The notes: generated by a model not told the origin, from the sequence alone. 64,000 bases of DNA from Streptomyces sp. HmicA12 (GCF_000373565.1 NZ_KB891849.1:332973-396972); one strand, 5' to 3'. Counted from the stretch's first letter, positions 8,747-18,642 are shown. Numbers and translations: made by a program.

Positions 8747-9658
8747 ATGGAGACCAGTACCGGGACGGGCACCGAGAACAGCCCTGTGAAGCCTGCCGCG
8801 CGGCCGGCGTCGCTGTCGCCGTCGCGCGCGAGCGATTTCATGCAGTGCCCGTTGCTGTACCGGTTCCGGGTCATCGACAAGCTGCCGGAGAAGCCGAGCG
8901 AGGCGGCGACGAGAGGCACCCTGGTCCACGCCGTGCTCGAGCGGCTCTTCGACGCGCCGGCCGGGGAGCGGACCGCGCCGCGCGCCAAGTCGCTGATCCC
9001 CGGGCAGTGGGACCGGCTGCGGGAGGTCAGGCCCGAGCTGGGGGAGCTGTTCGCGGACGACGCCGAGGGCGAGCGGATGACCCGCTGGCTCGGTGAGGCG
9101 GAGCGCCTGGTCGAGCGGTGGTTCACGCTGGAGGATCCGACGCGGCTCGAGCCGGCCGAGCGGGAGCTGTTCGTCGAGGCCGAGCTGGAGTCGGGGCTGA
9201 AGCTGCGCGGGATCATCGACCGGGTCGACGTCGCGCCGACCGGTGACGTGCGCATCGTGGACTACAAGACGGGCAAGGCGCCGCGCCCCGAGTACGCCGA
9301 GGGCGCGCTGTTCCAGATGAAGTTCTACGCGCTGGTGGTGTGGCGGCTGAAGGGGGTCGTGCCGCGCCGGCTGCAGCTCGTGTATCTCGGGAGCGGGGAC
9401 GTCATCACGTACGACCCGGTGATCTCCGACCTGGAGCGGGTGGAGCGCAAGCTGCACGCGCTGTGGGACGCGATCCAGCTCGCCACGGAGAGCGGGGAGT
9501 GGCGGCCGCGGCCGACGAAGCTGTGCGGCTGGTGCGACCACCAGGCGGTCTGCCCGGAATTCGGGGGTACTCCCCCGCCCTATCCGCTGGAGATCAAGGC
9601 GGTGGTGCCGGCCCCGGCGGAGGAGTCGGACAGGGCGGCCGAGTCGGGTACCGCGTAG
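8747..9658 (+). CDS. RecB/Cas4-fold PD-(D/E)XK nuclease with Fe-S cysteines
   Basis: 303 residues. The nuclease motif is complete: D158 in GIIDRVD and D172/K174 in VDYKTGK. Four cysteines (C34 in FMQCP; C260, C263 and C269 in CGWCDHQAVC) match the [4Fe-4S] staple of AddB/Cas4-type nucleases. There is no helicase domain, so it is a stand-alone exonuclease of the actinobacterial family found next to trmI and arc (an equivalent lies near mycobacterial mpa). A DNA repair role is inferred. The start ATG follows GTGAGGC. Confidence 0.92.
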   Translation: METSTGTGTENSPVKPAARPASLSPSRASDFMQCPLLYRFRVIDKLPEKPSEAATRGTLVHAVLERLFDAPAGERTAPRAKSLIPGQWDRLREVRPELGELFADDAEGERMTRWLGEAERLVERWFTLEDPTRLEPAERELFVEAELESGLKLRGIIDRVDVAPTGDVRIVDYKTGKAPRPEYAEGALFQMKFYALVVWRLKGVVPRRLQLVYLGSGDVITYDPVISDLERVERKLHALWDAIQLATESGEWRPRPTKLCGWCDHQAVCPEFGGTPPPYPLEIKAVVPAPAEESDRAAESGTA

Positions 9659-9696
9659 CAGGGCAGAATGGGGCCGGACTACCGAAGGAGTTGTTC

Positions 9697-10368
9697 GTGG
9701 CGATCCGTGTCCTACTGGTCGACGACCAGCCGCTGCTGCGTACGGGCTTCCGCATGATTCTGGAGGCCGAGCAGGACATCGCGGTCGTCGGTGAGGCCGG
9801 CGACGGCCTCCAGGCTCTCGATCAGGTCCGCGCCCTGCAGCCCGATGTGGTGCTGATGGACATCCGGATGCCGCGGATGGACGGGGTCGAGGCGACCCGG
9901 CAGATCACCGGCCCCGGGCGGGACGGCCCGGCGAAGGTGCTGGTCCTGACGACCTTCGATCTGGACGAGTACGTCGTCGAGGCGCTGCGGGCCGGCGCCA
10001 GCGGCTTCCTCCTCAAGGACGCCCCGGCCAATGAGCTGGTGCAGGCGATCCGGGTGGTCGCCGCGGGCGAGGCGATGCTGGCGCCGAGCATCACGCGCCG
10101 GCTGCTCGACAAGTACGCGGACCATCTGCCGTCGGGCGACGAGCCGGTGCCGGACACGCTGCACACCCTCACCGAGCGCGAGGTGGAGGTGCTGAAGCTG
10201 GTGGCGCGCGGGTTGTCGAACGCGGAGATCGCCGCCGACCTGTTCGTCAGCGAGACGACCGTGAAGACCCATGTCGGCCATGTCCTGACGAAGTTGGGGC
10301 TGCGCGACCGGGTGCAGGCGGCCGTGTACGCGTACGAGAGCGGGCTGGTCCGCCCGGGCGCGCAGTAG
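9697..10368 (+). CDS. NarL/LuxR-family response regulator, orphan
   Basis: 223 residues from a GTG with AAGGAG 6 nt upstream. The receiver domain (1-120) has D9/D10, the phospho-acceptor D55 in VVLMDIRMP and the conserved Lys in FLLKDAP. The LuxR-type helix-turn-helix (about 155-215) has LTEREVEVLKLVARGLSNAEIA. No histidine kinase gene is nearby, so the partner must be encoded elsewhere or absent. It lies 38 bp after the nuclease gene, possibly in the same transcript. Confidence 0.93.
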   Translation: MAIRVLLVDDQPLLRTGFRMILEAEQDIAVVGEAGDGLQALDQVRALQPDVVLMDIRMPRMDGVEATRQITGPGRDGPAKVLVLTTFDLDEYVVEALRAGASGFLLKDAPANELVQAIRVVAAGEAMLAPSITRRLLDKYADHLPSGDEPVPDTLHTLTEREVEVLKLVARGLSNAEIAADLFVSETTVKTHVGHVLTKLGLRDRVQAAVYAYESGLVRPGAQ

Positions 10369-10382
10369 GCCCGTGGTTCGAG

Positions 10383-10424
10383 CATGAAGGCGGCGGCCAC
10401 CGATCGGTGGCCGCCGCCTTCATG
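10383..10424. terminator. Perfect 42-bp palindromic bidirectional terminator
   Basis: Each 21-nt arm is the exact reverse complement of the other (centre CCGATCGG). It lies between the convergent response regulator and lipoprotein genes. Confidence 0.85.
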
Positions 10425-10442
10425 TGCGTACGGAGAGAGGGG

Positions 10443-12017
10443 TCAGCCCTTGCTGATCTCCCAGAAGCGGAACACGGTCGACGCGTCCAGGCAGTTCTCC
10501 AGGCCGTAGACGCCGTCGCGGACGAGAGCGTACTGCTTGGCCTGCCAGAGCGGCAGGATCGGCAGTTGCTCGGCGACGATGTTCTGCAGCTGCTCGTACG
10601 GGCCGGTGGTGGTGCCCCGGTCGGACAGTGCGGCCGTCTCCGGGACGATCGTGTCGGTGATCGTGTTGTTGGTGTAGTTGTTGGCGAGGACGTTGTCCTT
10701 GCCGAAGAACGGCTGGGTGAAGTTGTCCGGGTCCGGGTAGTCGGGCACCCAGCCCTTGACGTAGACGCCGTACTTGCCGGACTTGATGTCCCGCTCGTAC
10801 TGGGAGAACTCGACGGACTTGACGTCGGCGTCGAACAGGCCGCTCGCGTTCAGCTGTTTGGCAATGGCCTTGAACTCGGCGTCGGTGGCCGGTCCGTAGC
10901 GCGAGGGCGTGGACCAGAGCGTGAGCTTGACCTTGCCGGTGATGCCGGCGGCGCGCAGCGCGGCCGCGGCCCTGGCCTTGTCCGGGTGGTCGCCGTACGT
11001 GTCGAAGAACGCGGTGTTGTGGCCGGTGATGCCCGCCGGGATGATCGAGTAGAGCGCGCTCGTCGTGTTGTCGTAGACGTCGTTGATGAGGGCGTCGCGG
11101 TCGACGAGGTAGGCCATCGCCTTGCGCACGCCGAGCTTGCCGACGACCGGGTCCTTCACGTTGAAGACCAGGTGCTGGACCTCGGCGCTGGTGCCCTGGA
11201 TGACGTCGATGTCCTTGTTGTTGGACGCCTCGATGTCGGAGATGTCCTTGGCGGCGAGACCGCGGTAGGCGACGTCGACGTCACCGGCGAGCAGGGACTT
11301 CTTCAGGCCCGTCTGGTCGCCGTGGAAGAACTTCATGGTCACGCCGGAATTCTTGACCTCGGCGTTGCCCTCGTACTTGGTGTTGACCGAGAAGACCGCT
11401 TCCTTCTTGCCGTACGAGTCGAGCTTGTACGGGCCCGAGCCGACGGCCTTGCCGTCGGTGCGGAGCTTGTCGGCGGGGTACTCGGTGCGGTCGACGATCG
11501 AGCCGGCGCCGGAGGCGATCTTGCTCGGGAAGGTCGCGTCGGCGTACTTCAGCTTGAAGACGACGGTCTTCTCGTTCGGCGCCTGCACCTTGTCCAGCAT
11601 CGGGAACATGATCGCGGGACCGGCGCCGTCATTGATCTTCATCATGCGGTCGAAGGAGTACTTGACGTCCTTCGAGGTGAGCGCGTCGCCGTTGCTGAAC
11701 TCGAGGCCGTCGCGCAGCGTGCACGTGTAGACCGTGGTGCCGTCGTTGAACTGGCACTCCTTGGCGGCTTCCGGCTCCGGCTCGGTGGATCCGTTGGGGA
11801 AGCTGAGCAGGGACTGGAAGACGTTGTTGAACAGCAGCCATGAGCCCGGGTCGTATCCCGAGGCCGGGTCGGTCGCCTGGACGTCGTCGGACATGCCCAT
11901 GACCACGGCGTCGCCGGTTCCGGCGGTCGAGCCGTCGTCCGAGCCGCAGCCGGTCAGCAGGGCCGCGGCGAGTCCGACGCCGAGGGGCGGGACGAGCCAC
12001 TGGTTGCGCATTCTCAC
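10443..12017 (-). CDS. Peptide-type ABC transporter substrate-binding lipoprotein (first paralogue)
   Basis: About 524 residues of the DppA/OppA family (SBP_bac_5). The signal peptide ends in a lipobox, ALLTGC, so the mature protein is a membrane lipoprotein that binds peptides or related solutes outside the cell. Family blocks such as VKYSFDRMM and GWVPDYPDPDNF are present. The GTG at 12017 is preferred (AGG 7 nt upstream); ATGs at 12023 and 12011 are alternatives. It lies 50 bp downstream of a second, clearly related binding protein. No permease or ATPase gene is present in the locus. Confidence 0.9.
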   Translation of the reverse strand: MRMRNQWLVPPLGVGLAAALLTGCGSDDGSTAGTGDAVVMGMSDDVQATDPASGYDPGSWLLFNNVFQSLLSFPNGSTEPEPEAAKECQFNDGTTVYTCTLRDGLEFSNGDALTSKDVKYSFDRMMKINDGAGPAIMFPMLDKVQAPNEKTVVFKLKYADATFPSKIASGAGSIVDRTEYPADKLRTDGKAVGSGPYKLDSYGKKEAVFSVNTKYEGNAEVKNSGVTMKFFHGDQTGLKKSLLAGDVDVAYRGLAAKDISDIEASNNKDIDVIQGTSAEVQHLVFNVKDPVVGKLGVRKAMAYLVDRDALINDVYDNTTSALYSIIPAGITGHNTAFFDTYGDHPDKARAAAALRAAGITGKVKLTLWSTPSRYGPATDAEFKAIAKQLNASGLFDADVKSVEFSQYERDIKSGKYGVYVKGWVPDYPDPDNFTQPFFGKDNVLANNYTNNTITDTIVPETAALSDRGTTTGPYEQLQNIVAEQLPILPLWQAKQYALVRDGVYGLENCLDASTVFRFWEISKG

Positions 12018-12067
12018 GTACATGCCTTGTCGTCGGTCGTGCGTGGGTCCGGTCGGTGCGGGAGGGA

Positions 12068-13672
12068 TCAGCCGCTGACGCCTCGGCCCAGCTCCCACAT
12101 CTGGAGCTCGGAGGTGGCGGAAAGGGCCCACTCGACACCGGTGATGTCGTCGCGCGCGGCGACGTACTGCTTGGTCTGGGTGAGCGGCAGCATGGGGACG
12201 TCATCGGCGACGATGTCCTGGATCTGTCCCAGGGACTTGGACGCGGACATCCGGTCGGCCTCGCGCCGGGAGGCGGGGATGAGCTCGCGCCTGATGGTGT
12301 TGTTGGCGTAGGTCGACTTGAGGAAGTTGTCCTTGTCGAGGAACGGCGCCAGGAAGTTGTCGGCGTCGGGGAAGTCCGCGACCCAGCCCATGCCGTAGAC
12401 CTGGTACTTGCCCTTGAGCTGGGCGGCCCGGTACGTGGTCCAGGACTTCGTCTCGTGGACCTCCGTGGAGAACAGCCCGCTCCCGTCGAGCTGCTGCTTC
12501 AACAGCTCGAACTCCTTCTTCATGACCGGGCCGTAGTGGTCCTGGGTGTAGTGCAGCGAGAGCTTGACGGGAGTCGAGACGCCCGCGCGGCGCAGGATCG
12601 CGGCCGCCTTGTCCCGGTCCGGATCGTTGTACTTGTTGAAGAAGGAGTTGGCGTGCCCCACGACACCGGCGGGGACGAGCGAGTACAGCGCCTCGGAGGT
12701 GGACTTGTAGGCCTCGGCGGCTATCTGGCCGCGGTCGACGACCTGCGCCACGGCCTGGCGGACGGCCTTGTTGCCCACGTCGCCGTCGTCGAGCGCGAAC
12801 CCGAGGAAGTTCGTCTCCAGACCCTGCGTCTCGACGAAGTTGATGCCCTCGGGCTCCTTGGCCGAGTACTTCGCGATCTGGTCGGGCGACAGCGTGCGGC
12901 TCATCACATCGATGTCGCCCTTCTCCAGCGCCGTCTCCATGGCTTCGGCGCTGGCCATCGGACGCAGCTCGACCTTGTCGCTCTTGGCCGTCAACGTGCC
13001 CTTGTAGCGAGGGTTCTTGGTGAAGGTCGCCTTGACGACCTTGTCGTTCTTCACCTCGGTCTGCAGCGTGTACACGCCCGACCCGTCCATGTCGAAGCCC
13101 TTGCGGAGCTTGTTCTTGGCGTAGTCGTCGGGGTTGACGATGGCGGCGGCCGGAGTGGCCAGCTTGTACGGGAAGGTCGCGTCCGGCGTGTTGAGGTGGA
13201 ACACGACCTGGCGCTTGCCGACCACCTCGACCGTGTCGACGGTGGAGAGCAGACCCGCGATACCGCTGTCGCTGTCGATGCCGCGCACCCGGTCGATCGA
13301 GTACTTCACATCGGCGGCCGTCACGGGGGTGCCGTCCGAGAACTCCAGCCCCTTGCGCAGCGTGCACACATAGCGCTCGCTGCCGGTGTCGCTGAACACG
13401 CAGCTCTGTGCCGCCTCCGGCTCGGGCTCGCCGCCGCCCTTGGGCACCGCCACCAGCGTCTGGAAGGTCTGCCGCAGCACGTTCCACACGCCCGCGTCAT
13501 AGGAGTAGGCCGGGTCGAACGGGGCCGGAGAGTCACTGGTGAGCTCGAACTGGTCGGTCGTGCCCACCACGATGGCATCGCCACCACTACCGCTGTCCGA
13601 TCCTCCGCACGCGGCCAGCGCAGGAGCGAGCAGGCCGATGACGGCCGACAGCACCAGAGTCTTGCGGTTCAT
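12068..13672 (-). CDS. Peptide-type ABC transporter substrate-binding lipoprotein (second paralogue)
   Basis: 534 residues of the same DppA/OppA family as its downstream neighbour. Both share DVKYS(I/F)DR, GW(V/A)(P/A)D(Y/F)PD(P/A)DNF and LP(L)xQxKQY, which suggests a tandem duplication. The signal peptide ends in ALAACG, a lipobox. The ATG at 13672 has GGAG about 10 nt upstream. It is probably the first gene of a two-gene unit. Unlike typical dpp/opp operons there are no permease or ATPase genes, so the binding proteins either use a transporter encoded elsewhere or act as receptors. Confidence 0.9.
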   Translation of the reverse strand: MNRKTLVLSAVIGLLAPALAACGGSDSGSGGDAIVVGTTDQFELTSDSPAPFDPAYSYDAGVWNVLRQTFQTLVAVPKGGGEPEPEAAQSCVFSDTGSERYVCTLRKGLEFSDGTPVTAADVKYSIDRVRGIDSDSGIAGLLSTVDTVEVVGKRQVVFHLNTPDATFPYKLATPAAAIVNPDDYAKNKLRKGFDMDGSGVYTLQTEVKNDKVVKATFTKNPRYKGTLTAKSDKVELRPMASAEAMETALEKGDIDVMSRTLSPDQIAKYSAKEPEGINFVETQGLETNFLGFALDDGDVGNKAVRQAVAQVVDRGQIAAEAYKSTSEALYSLVPAGVVGHANSFFNKYNDPDRDKAAAILRRAGVSTPVKLSLHYTQDHYGPVMKKEFELLKQQLDGSGLFSTEVHETKSWTTYRAAQLKGKYQVYGMGWVADFPDADNFLAPFLDKDNFLKSTYANNTIRRELIPASRREADRMSASKSLGQIQDIVADDVPMLPLTQTKQYVAARDDITGVEWALSATSELQMWELGRGVSG

Positions 13673-14037
13673 GCTCGACGTTCTCCAGAGCTTGACCCAC
13701 TCGTGCCCAGCGCGGAGTCGGCGACAGGAACACAAGGGGTGGGGCGATGTTCTCGCGACGAGATTAATGGGCCTGCGCCCAGGGCTCGAAGGCACCGGAA
13801 ACGAGCGCTCATCACGCTGCGGAACCGGGCGTGGACGCACCGAAAACACCTCAGGAGGAAGGTACGGCGCAGGGAGTCACCAATCGGGACACATGGTTAC
13901 GCCCGAGAGGACGGAAAGCGGGCATCCAGCACGCCGGAGCGGACCTGTCGACCCCCGGTCGAGTGGGAAACGTCACACAATCAACTGGGTTGGGAGGTAT
14001 GGCGATTCGGCCACGCCCCGGCGCCGCACCGCACCTG
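13673..14037 (-). promoter_or_regulatory. 365-bp intergenic region with a possible lipoprotein-operon promoter
   Basis: No credible gene is present. On the minus strand TTCGAG (13785-13790) and TAATCT (13761-13766) are 18 bp apart, and a perfect inverted repeat, TCTCGCGACGAGA (13751-13763), overlaps the -10. This is a plausible promoter/operator for the lipoprotein pair. Nothing else stands out. Confidence 0.3.
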
Positions 14038-14733
14038 TCAGAGCGTCATGAGGCCATGCAGGAAAGGCAGGTTGACGTGTTCGAGGGACGTGACGACCGT
14101 GCGCCGACGGGCGGGCTCGATGGGCGCGACGGACGGTACGGCGACGACCTGGCAGCCCGCTGCCTCGGCCGCGGCGACCCCGGTGGCGGTGTCCTCGATG
14201 ACGGCGCAGCGCCCCGGTTCGGCGCCCAGTCCCGCGGCGGCGATCAGGTACGGGTCGGGGTGCGGCTTGGTCCGGGCGACCTCGTCGCCGGCGACGGTGA
14301 GGTGGAAGTTGGCCGGACCGAGCGAGTGCAGGACGCGGTCGATGATGCGCCGGTGCGAGGCGGAGACGAGCGCGGTCGGCACCTTGTGCGCGGCGAGCTC
14401 GGCGAGGAGTCTCGCGGCGCCCGGCATCAGCGGCAGGGACCGGCTGATGCGCTGCTCGAAGCCGTCGTTCAGCAGTCCCGTCAGCTCCGGCAGGGTGATG
14501 TCGGCGCCGGTGGCCTCGATGAGGAAGCCGGCGCTGCGGCTCATGGGGCCGCCGACGACGACCGTCTGCCACGCCTTGTCGAGGGTGTGGCCGAGTGCCG
14601 CGAAGACGGCCACCTCGGCGTCCCACCAGAACCCTTCGGTGTCGACGAGGGTTCCGTCCATGTCGAGGAGCACGGCCTGAAGGGTGGAGCCGTCGGCCGT
14701 TCGAGTGCCGAGTGCGGGGACCGTTGACGTCAT
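14038..14733 (-). CDS. HAD-superfamily phosphatase (beta-phosphoglucomutase/phosphatase-like)
   Basis: 231 residues. The HAD motif I is LLDMDGTLVD, with nucleophile D24 and acid/base D26; motif II is LVSASHRR and the motif III/IV region is KPHPDPY...VIEDTATG. An alpha-helical cap of the C1 type lies between motifs I and II. The substrate is probably a small sugar phosphate or similar and cannot be predicted. The start ATG has GGAGGTG upstream. It lies 159 bp downstream of metH on the same strand. Confidence 0.9.
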   Translation of the reverse strand: MTSTVPALGTRTADGSTLQAVLLDMDGTLVDTEGFWWDAEVAVFAALGHTLDKAWQTVVVGGPMSRSAGFLIEATGADITLPELTGLLNDGFEQRISRSLPLMPGAARLLAELAAHKVPTALVSASHRRIIDRVLHSLGPANFHLTVAGDEVARTKPHPDPYLIAAAGLGAEPGRCAVIEDTATGVAAAEAAGCQVVAVPSVAPIEPARRRTVVTSLEHVNLPFLHGLMTL

Positions 14734-14760
14734 CCGTGCACACCTCCATGAGGGACGAAG

Positions 14761-14798
14761 AGGCCGGTCCCCCTCCCTGTTCGGAAGAGGACCGGCCT
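14761..14798. terminator. Hairpin between metH and the HAD gene
   Basis: Arms 14761-14773 and 14786-14798 pair with one mismatch. There is no T-run. It is probably the end of the metH transcript or a leader hairpin of the HAD gene. Confidence 0.4.
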
Positions 14799-14892
14799 GC
14801 GCTGGACCGACCAGTGTACGACTGGTTCCGATTACCGCGCGTTGCTGTTTCTCCCGGGGGACGCCCCCCGGACCCCCAGCCGCTTCAGCGCG

Positions 14893-17800
14893 CTACCGCG
14901 CGTTGAAGTACTTCGCCTCGGGGTGATGGATGACGATCGCGTCGGTGGACTGCTCGGGGTGGAGCTGGAACTCCTCGCTGAGGTGGACGCCGATCCGCTC
15001 CGGCTGCAGCAGGTCCGCGATCTTCGCGCGGTCCTCCAGGTTCGGGCAGGCGCCGTAGCCGAGCGAGAACCGGGCGCCGCGGTACTTCAGCGCGAACATG
15101 TCCTCCATCGCGGACGGGTCCTCGCCGGAGAAGCCCAGCTCGGAGCGGACCCGGGCGTGCCAGTACTCGGCGAGCGCCTCGGCCAACTGGACCGACAGGC
15201 CGTGCAGTTCGAGGTAGTCGCGGTAGGAGTCGGAGGCGAACAGCTCGGCGGTGGCCTCGCCGATCTTCGAGCCGACGGTGACGACCTGCAGCCCCACGAC
15301 GTCCGTCTCCCCGGACTCCTCCGGGCGGAAGAAGTCGGCGAGGCACAGGCGGCGGCCGCGGCGCTGGCGCGGGAAGGTGAAGCGGGTCCGCTCGTTGCCC
15401 GCGTCGTCGAGGATGATCAGGTCGTCGCCCTTGGACACGCACGGGAAGTAGCCGTGCACCACGGCCGCTTCCAGCATGTTCTTGGTGTGCAGCTCGTCGA
15501 GCCAGCCGCGCAGCCGCGGGCGGCCCTCGGTCTCCACCAGCTCCTCGTACGTCGGCCCGTCGCCGGTACGCGCCTGCTTCAGGCCCCACTGGCCCTTGAA
15601 CAGGGCGCCCTCGTCCAGCCAGGACGCGTACTCCTTGAGCTGGATGCCCTTGATCACGCGGGTGCCCCAGAAGGGAGGCTCGGGGACGGGGTTGTCGACG
15701 GAGATGTCCGAGCGCACCGGGCCCTCGTCGGGCTGCTCCTCGACCGTCACGTTGCCCGCCTTGACGCGGCGCTGCTTCAGCTCGGGCAGGGTGGCGCCGG
15801 GGACGCCGCGCTTGACCGCGATCAGGGCGTCCATGAGGCGCAGGCCCTCGAACGCGTCGCGGGCGTAACGGACTTCGCCCTCGTAGATCTCGTGCAGGTC
15901 CTGCTCGACGTAGGCGCGGGTGAGGGCGGCGCCGCCCAGGATCACCGGGTAGTCGGCCGCCAGCTTGCGCTGGTTGAGCTCCTCCAGGTTCTCCTTCATG
16001 ATCACGGTCGACTTCACCAGGAGACCGGACATGCCGATCACGTCGGCCCGGTGTTCCTCGGCCGCCTCCAGGATCGCGGAGACCGGCTGCTTGATGCCCA
16101 GGTTGACGACGTTGTAGCCGTTGTTGGACAGGATGATGTCGACGAGGTTCTTGCCGATGTCGTGGACGTCGCCGCGCACGGTGGCCAGCACGATGGTGCC
16201 CTTGCCCTCCGTGTCCGACTTCTCCATGTGCGGCTCCAGGTAGGCCACCGCGTTCTTCATCACCTCGGCCGACTGCAGCACGAACGGCAGCTGCATCTGG
16301 CCGGAACCGAACAGCTCGCCGACCACCTTCATGCCGTCCAGGAGGATGTCGTTGACGATCTCCAGCGCCGGGCGGGACTCCAGGGCGGCGGCGAGGTCGG
16401 CCTCCAGGCCGTTCTTCTCGCCGTCGATGATGCGGCGCTTGAGGCGCTCCTCCAGCGGCAGGGCCGCCAGCTCCTCGGCCTTGCCGGCCTTCAGCGACTT
16501 CGCGGTGGCGCCCTCGAAGAGCTCCATCAGCTTCTGCAGTGGGTCGTAGCCCTCGCTGCGGCGGTCGTAGACCAGGTCGAGGGCGGTCTTGACCTGCTCC
16601 TCGTCGAAGCGGGCGATCGGCAGGATCTTGGAGGCGTGCACGATCGCCGAGTCCAGGCCCGCCTTCACGCACTCGTCGAGGAAGACGGAGTTGAGGACGA
16701 TGCGCGCGGCCGGGTTCAGGCCGAAGGAGATGTTCGACAGGCCCAGCGTGGTCTGCACGTCCGGGTGGCGGCGCTTGAGCTCGCGGATCGCCTCGATGGT
16801 GGCGATGCCGTCGCCCCGGGACTCCTCCTGGCCCGTACAGATGGTGAACGTCAGGGTGTCGATGAGGATGTCCGACTCGCGGATGCCCCAGTTCCCGGTG
16901 AGGTCGTCGATCAGCCGCTCGGCGATCTCGACCTTCTTCTCGGGGGTGCGGGCCTGGCCCTCCTCGTCGATGGTCAGCGCGATCAGCGCGGCGCCGTGCT
17001 CCTGCGCCAGCGCGGTGACCTTCGCGAAGCGGGACTCCGGGCCGTCGCCGTCCTCGTAGTTGACGGAGTTGATGACCGCGCGGCCGCCCAGCTTCTCCAG
17101 ACCGGCCCGGATCACCGGGACCTCGGTCGAGTCCAGGACGATGGGCAGCGTGGAGGCGGTGGCGAAGCGGCCGGCCAGTTCCTTCATGTCGGCGACGCCG
17201 TCGCGGCCCACGTAGTCGACGCACAGGTCGAGCATGTGGGCGCCCTCGCGGATCTGGTCGCGGGCCATCTCCACGCAGTCGTCCCAGCGGGCCTCCAGCA
17301 TGGCCTCGCGGAACTTCTTCGAGCCGTTGGCGTTCGTGCGCTCGCCGATCGCCATGTACGCGGTGTCCTGGCGGAACGGCACGGTCTGGTAGAGCGAGGC
17401 GGCGCCGGGCTCGGGATGCGGGGCGCGCGCGGGCGGGGTCATCTCGCGGACCCGCTCGACGACCTGGCGCAGGTGCTCGGGCGTGGAGCCGCAGCAGCCG
17501 CCGACCAGCTGCAGGCCGTAGCTGTTGATGAAGTTCTCCTGCGCGTCCGCCATCTCCGGCGGGGTCAGCGGGAAGTGCGCGCCGTCCTTGCCCAGGATCG
17601 GCAGACCGGCGTTCGGCATGCACATCAGCGGCGTCGTGGAGTGCTGCGCGAGGTAGCGCAGGTGCTCGCTCATCTCGGCCGGGCCCGTCGAGCAGTTCAG
17701 GCCGATCAGGTCGATGCCCAGCGGCTCCAGGGCGGTCAGCGCCGCGCCGATCTCGGAGCCGAGCAGCATCACGCCGGTGGTCTCGAAGGCGAGGGAGCAG

Positions 17801-18402
17801 ATCAGCGGGACCGAGACGCCGAGGGCGTCCATGGCGCGGCGGGCGCCGATCAGGCTGGACTTGGTCTGCAGCAGGTCCTGGCTGGTCTCCACGATCAGCG
17901 CGTCGGCGCCGCCGGCCAGGAGGCCCTCGGCGTTCTGCTGGTAGCCGTCGCGGATCGTGGCGTAGTCGATGTGGCCGAGCGAGGGCAGCTTGGTGCCGGG
18001 GCCGATCGAGCCGAGGACCCAGCGCTGCTGCCCGGTCTTCGCGGTGAACTCGTCGGCGACCTCGCGGGCGATGCGGGCGCCGGCCTCGGACAGCTCGACG
18101 ATCCGGTCGCCGATCTCGTACTCGCTCGCGGCGGTGAAGTTCGAGCCGAACGTGTTGGTCTCCACGCAGTCCACACCGACGGAGTAGTACTCCTCGTGGA
18201 CCGAGCGGACGATGTCGGGGCGGGTGACGTTGAGGATCTCGTTGCACCCCTCGAGATCCTGGAAGTCCTCGAGCGTGGGATCCTGCGCCTGCAACATGGT
18301 GCCCATCGCCCCGTCGGCCACCACCACGCGGGTGGCGAGGGCTTCCCTGAGGGCGTCCACACGGGCGCGGGAATCGGTGGCGGGCGTCGGCAACGAGGCC
18401 AT
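14893..18402 (-). CDS. metH: Cobalamin-dependent methionine synthase
   Basis: 1169 residues, full length for MetH. It transfers a methyl group from 5-methyltetrahydrofolate through cobalamin to homocysteine. Domains in order: homocysteine-binding (about 20-330; zinc cysteines in LNCSTG and GGCCGST), pterin-binding (about 355-620), cap and cobalamin-binding (about 650-890, with the axial-His motif DVHDIGKN), and the C-terminal activation domain that reacts with SAM (about 920-1169). The ATG at 18402 follows AGGGAG. No cobalamin or SAM riboswitch is recognisable in the 296-bp divergent leader. Confidence 0.97.
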   Translation of the reverse strand: MASLPTPATDSRARVDALREALATRVVVADGAMGTMLQAQDPTLEDFQDLEGCNEILNVTRPDIVRSVHEEYYSVGVDCVETNTFGSNFTAASEYEIGDRIVELSEAGARIAREVADEFTAKTGQQRWVLGSIGPGTKLPSLGHIDYATIRDGYQQNAEGLLAGGADALIVETSQDLLQTKSSLIGARRAMDALGVSVPLICSLAFETTGVMLLGSEIGAALTALEPLGIDLIGLNCSTGPAEMSEHLRYLAQHSTTPLMCMPNAGLPILGKDGAHFPLTPPEMADAQENFINSYGLQLVGGCCGSTPEHLRQVVERVREMTPPARAPHPEPGAASLYQTVPFRQDTAYMAIGERTNANGSKKFREAMLEARWDDCVEMARDQIREGAHMLDLCVDYVGRDGVADMKELAGRFATASTLPIVLDSTEVPVIRAGLEKLGGRAVINSVNYEDGDGPESRFAKVTALAQEHGAALIALTIDEEGQARTPEKKVEIAERLIDDLTGNWGIRESDILIDTLTFTICTGQEESRGDGIATIEAIRELKRRHPDVQTTLGLSNISFGLNPAARIVLNSVFLDECVKAGLDSAIVHASKILPIARFDEEQVKTALDLVYDRRSEGYDPLQKLMELFEGATAKSLKAGKAEELAALPLEERLKRRIIDGEKNGLEADLAAALESRPALEIVNDILLDGMKVVGELFGSGQMQLPFVLQSAEVMKNAVAYLEPHMEKSDTEGKGTIVLATVRGDVHDIGKNLVDIILSNNGYNVVNLGIKQPVSAILEAAEEHRADVIGMSGLLVKSTVIMKENLEELNQRKLAADYPVILGGAALTRAYVEQDLHEIYEGEVRYARDAFEGLRLMDALIAVKRGVPGATLPELKQRRVKAGNVTVEEQPDEGPVRSDISVDNPVPEPPFWGTRVIKGIQLKEYASWLDEGALFKGQWGLKQARTGDGPTYEELVETEGRPRLRGWLDELHTKNMLEAAVVHGYFPCVSKGDDLIILDDAGNERTRFTFPRQRRGRRLCLADFFRPEESGETDVVGLQVVTVGSKIGEATAELFASDSYRDYLELHGLSVQLAEALAEYWHARVRSELGFSGEDPSAMEDMFALKYRGARFSLGYGACPNLEDRAKIADLLQPERIGVHLSEEFQLHPEQSTDAIVIHHPEAKYFNAR

Positions 18403-18630
18403 GAAAGTGCTCCCTGAGGTGCGACGGCTGTCGGCTTTGCGGCTCCACTGCTGGAGGCGCACCCGGTCAGGGTAGCCGGGCCGAAGGTCCATCCGTCCAG
18501 GCGTCCACGGGCCGGAATGGCGTACGGGGTACGGGGGCGCACCGTGCGGAAGCGGGAGCTGACGGGAAACGGGCCGAAATATAGGCGCACGCCGCATTAG
18601 CGGGAGGTCGGCAACGACCGATACTGTTCA

Positions 18631-18642
18631 GCATTGTCGAAC
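18631..18642. promoter_or_regulatory. Candidate GylR operator upstream of gylR
   Basis: The 12-mer GCATTGTCGAAC occurs here and again at 19728-19739 ahead of glpF. Here it lies within GTTC-N9-GAAC, a dyad. IclR-family repressors usually bind such dyads near their own and target promoters; autoregulation of gylR is known in S. coelicolor. Confidence 0.55.

Noticed and set aside
14842..18417. A plus-strand frame of nearly 1200 codons opposite metH
   Set aside because: metH has every expected domain and motif in order; the opposite frame is compositional.
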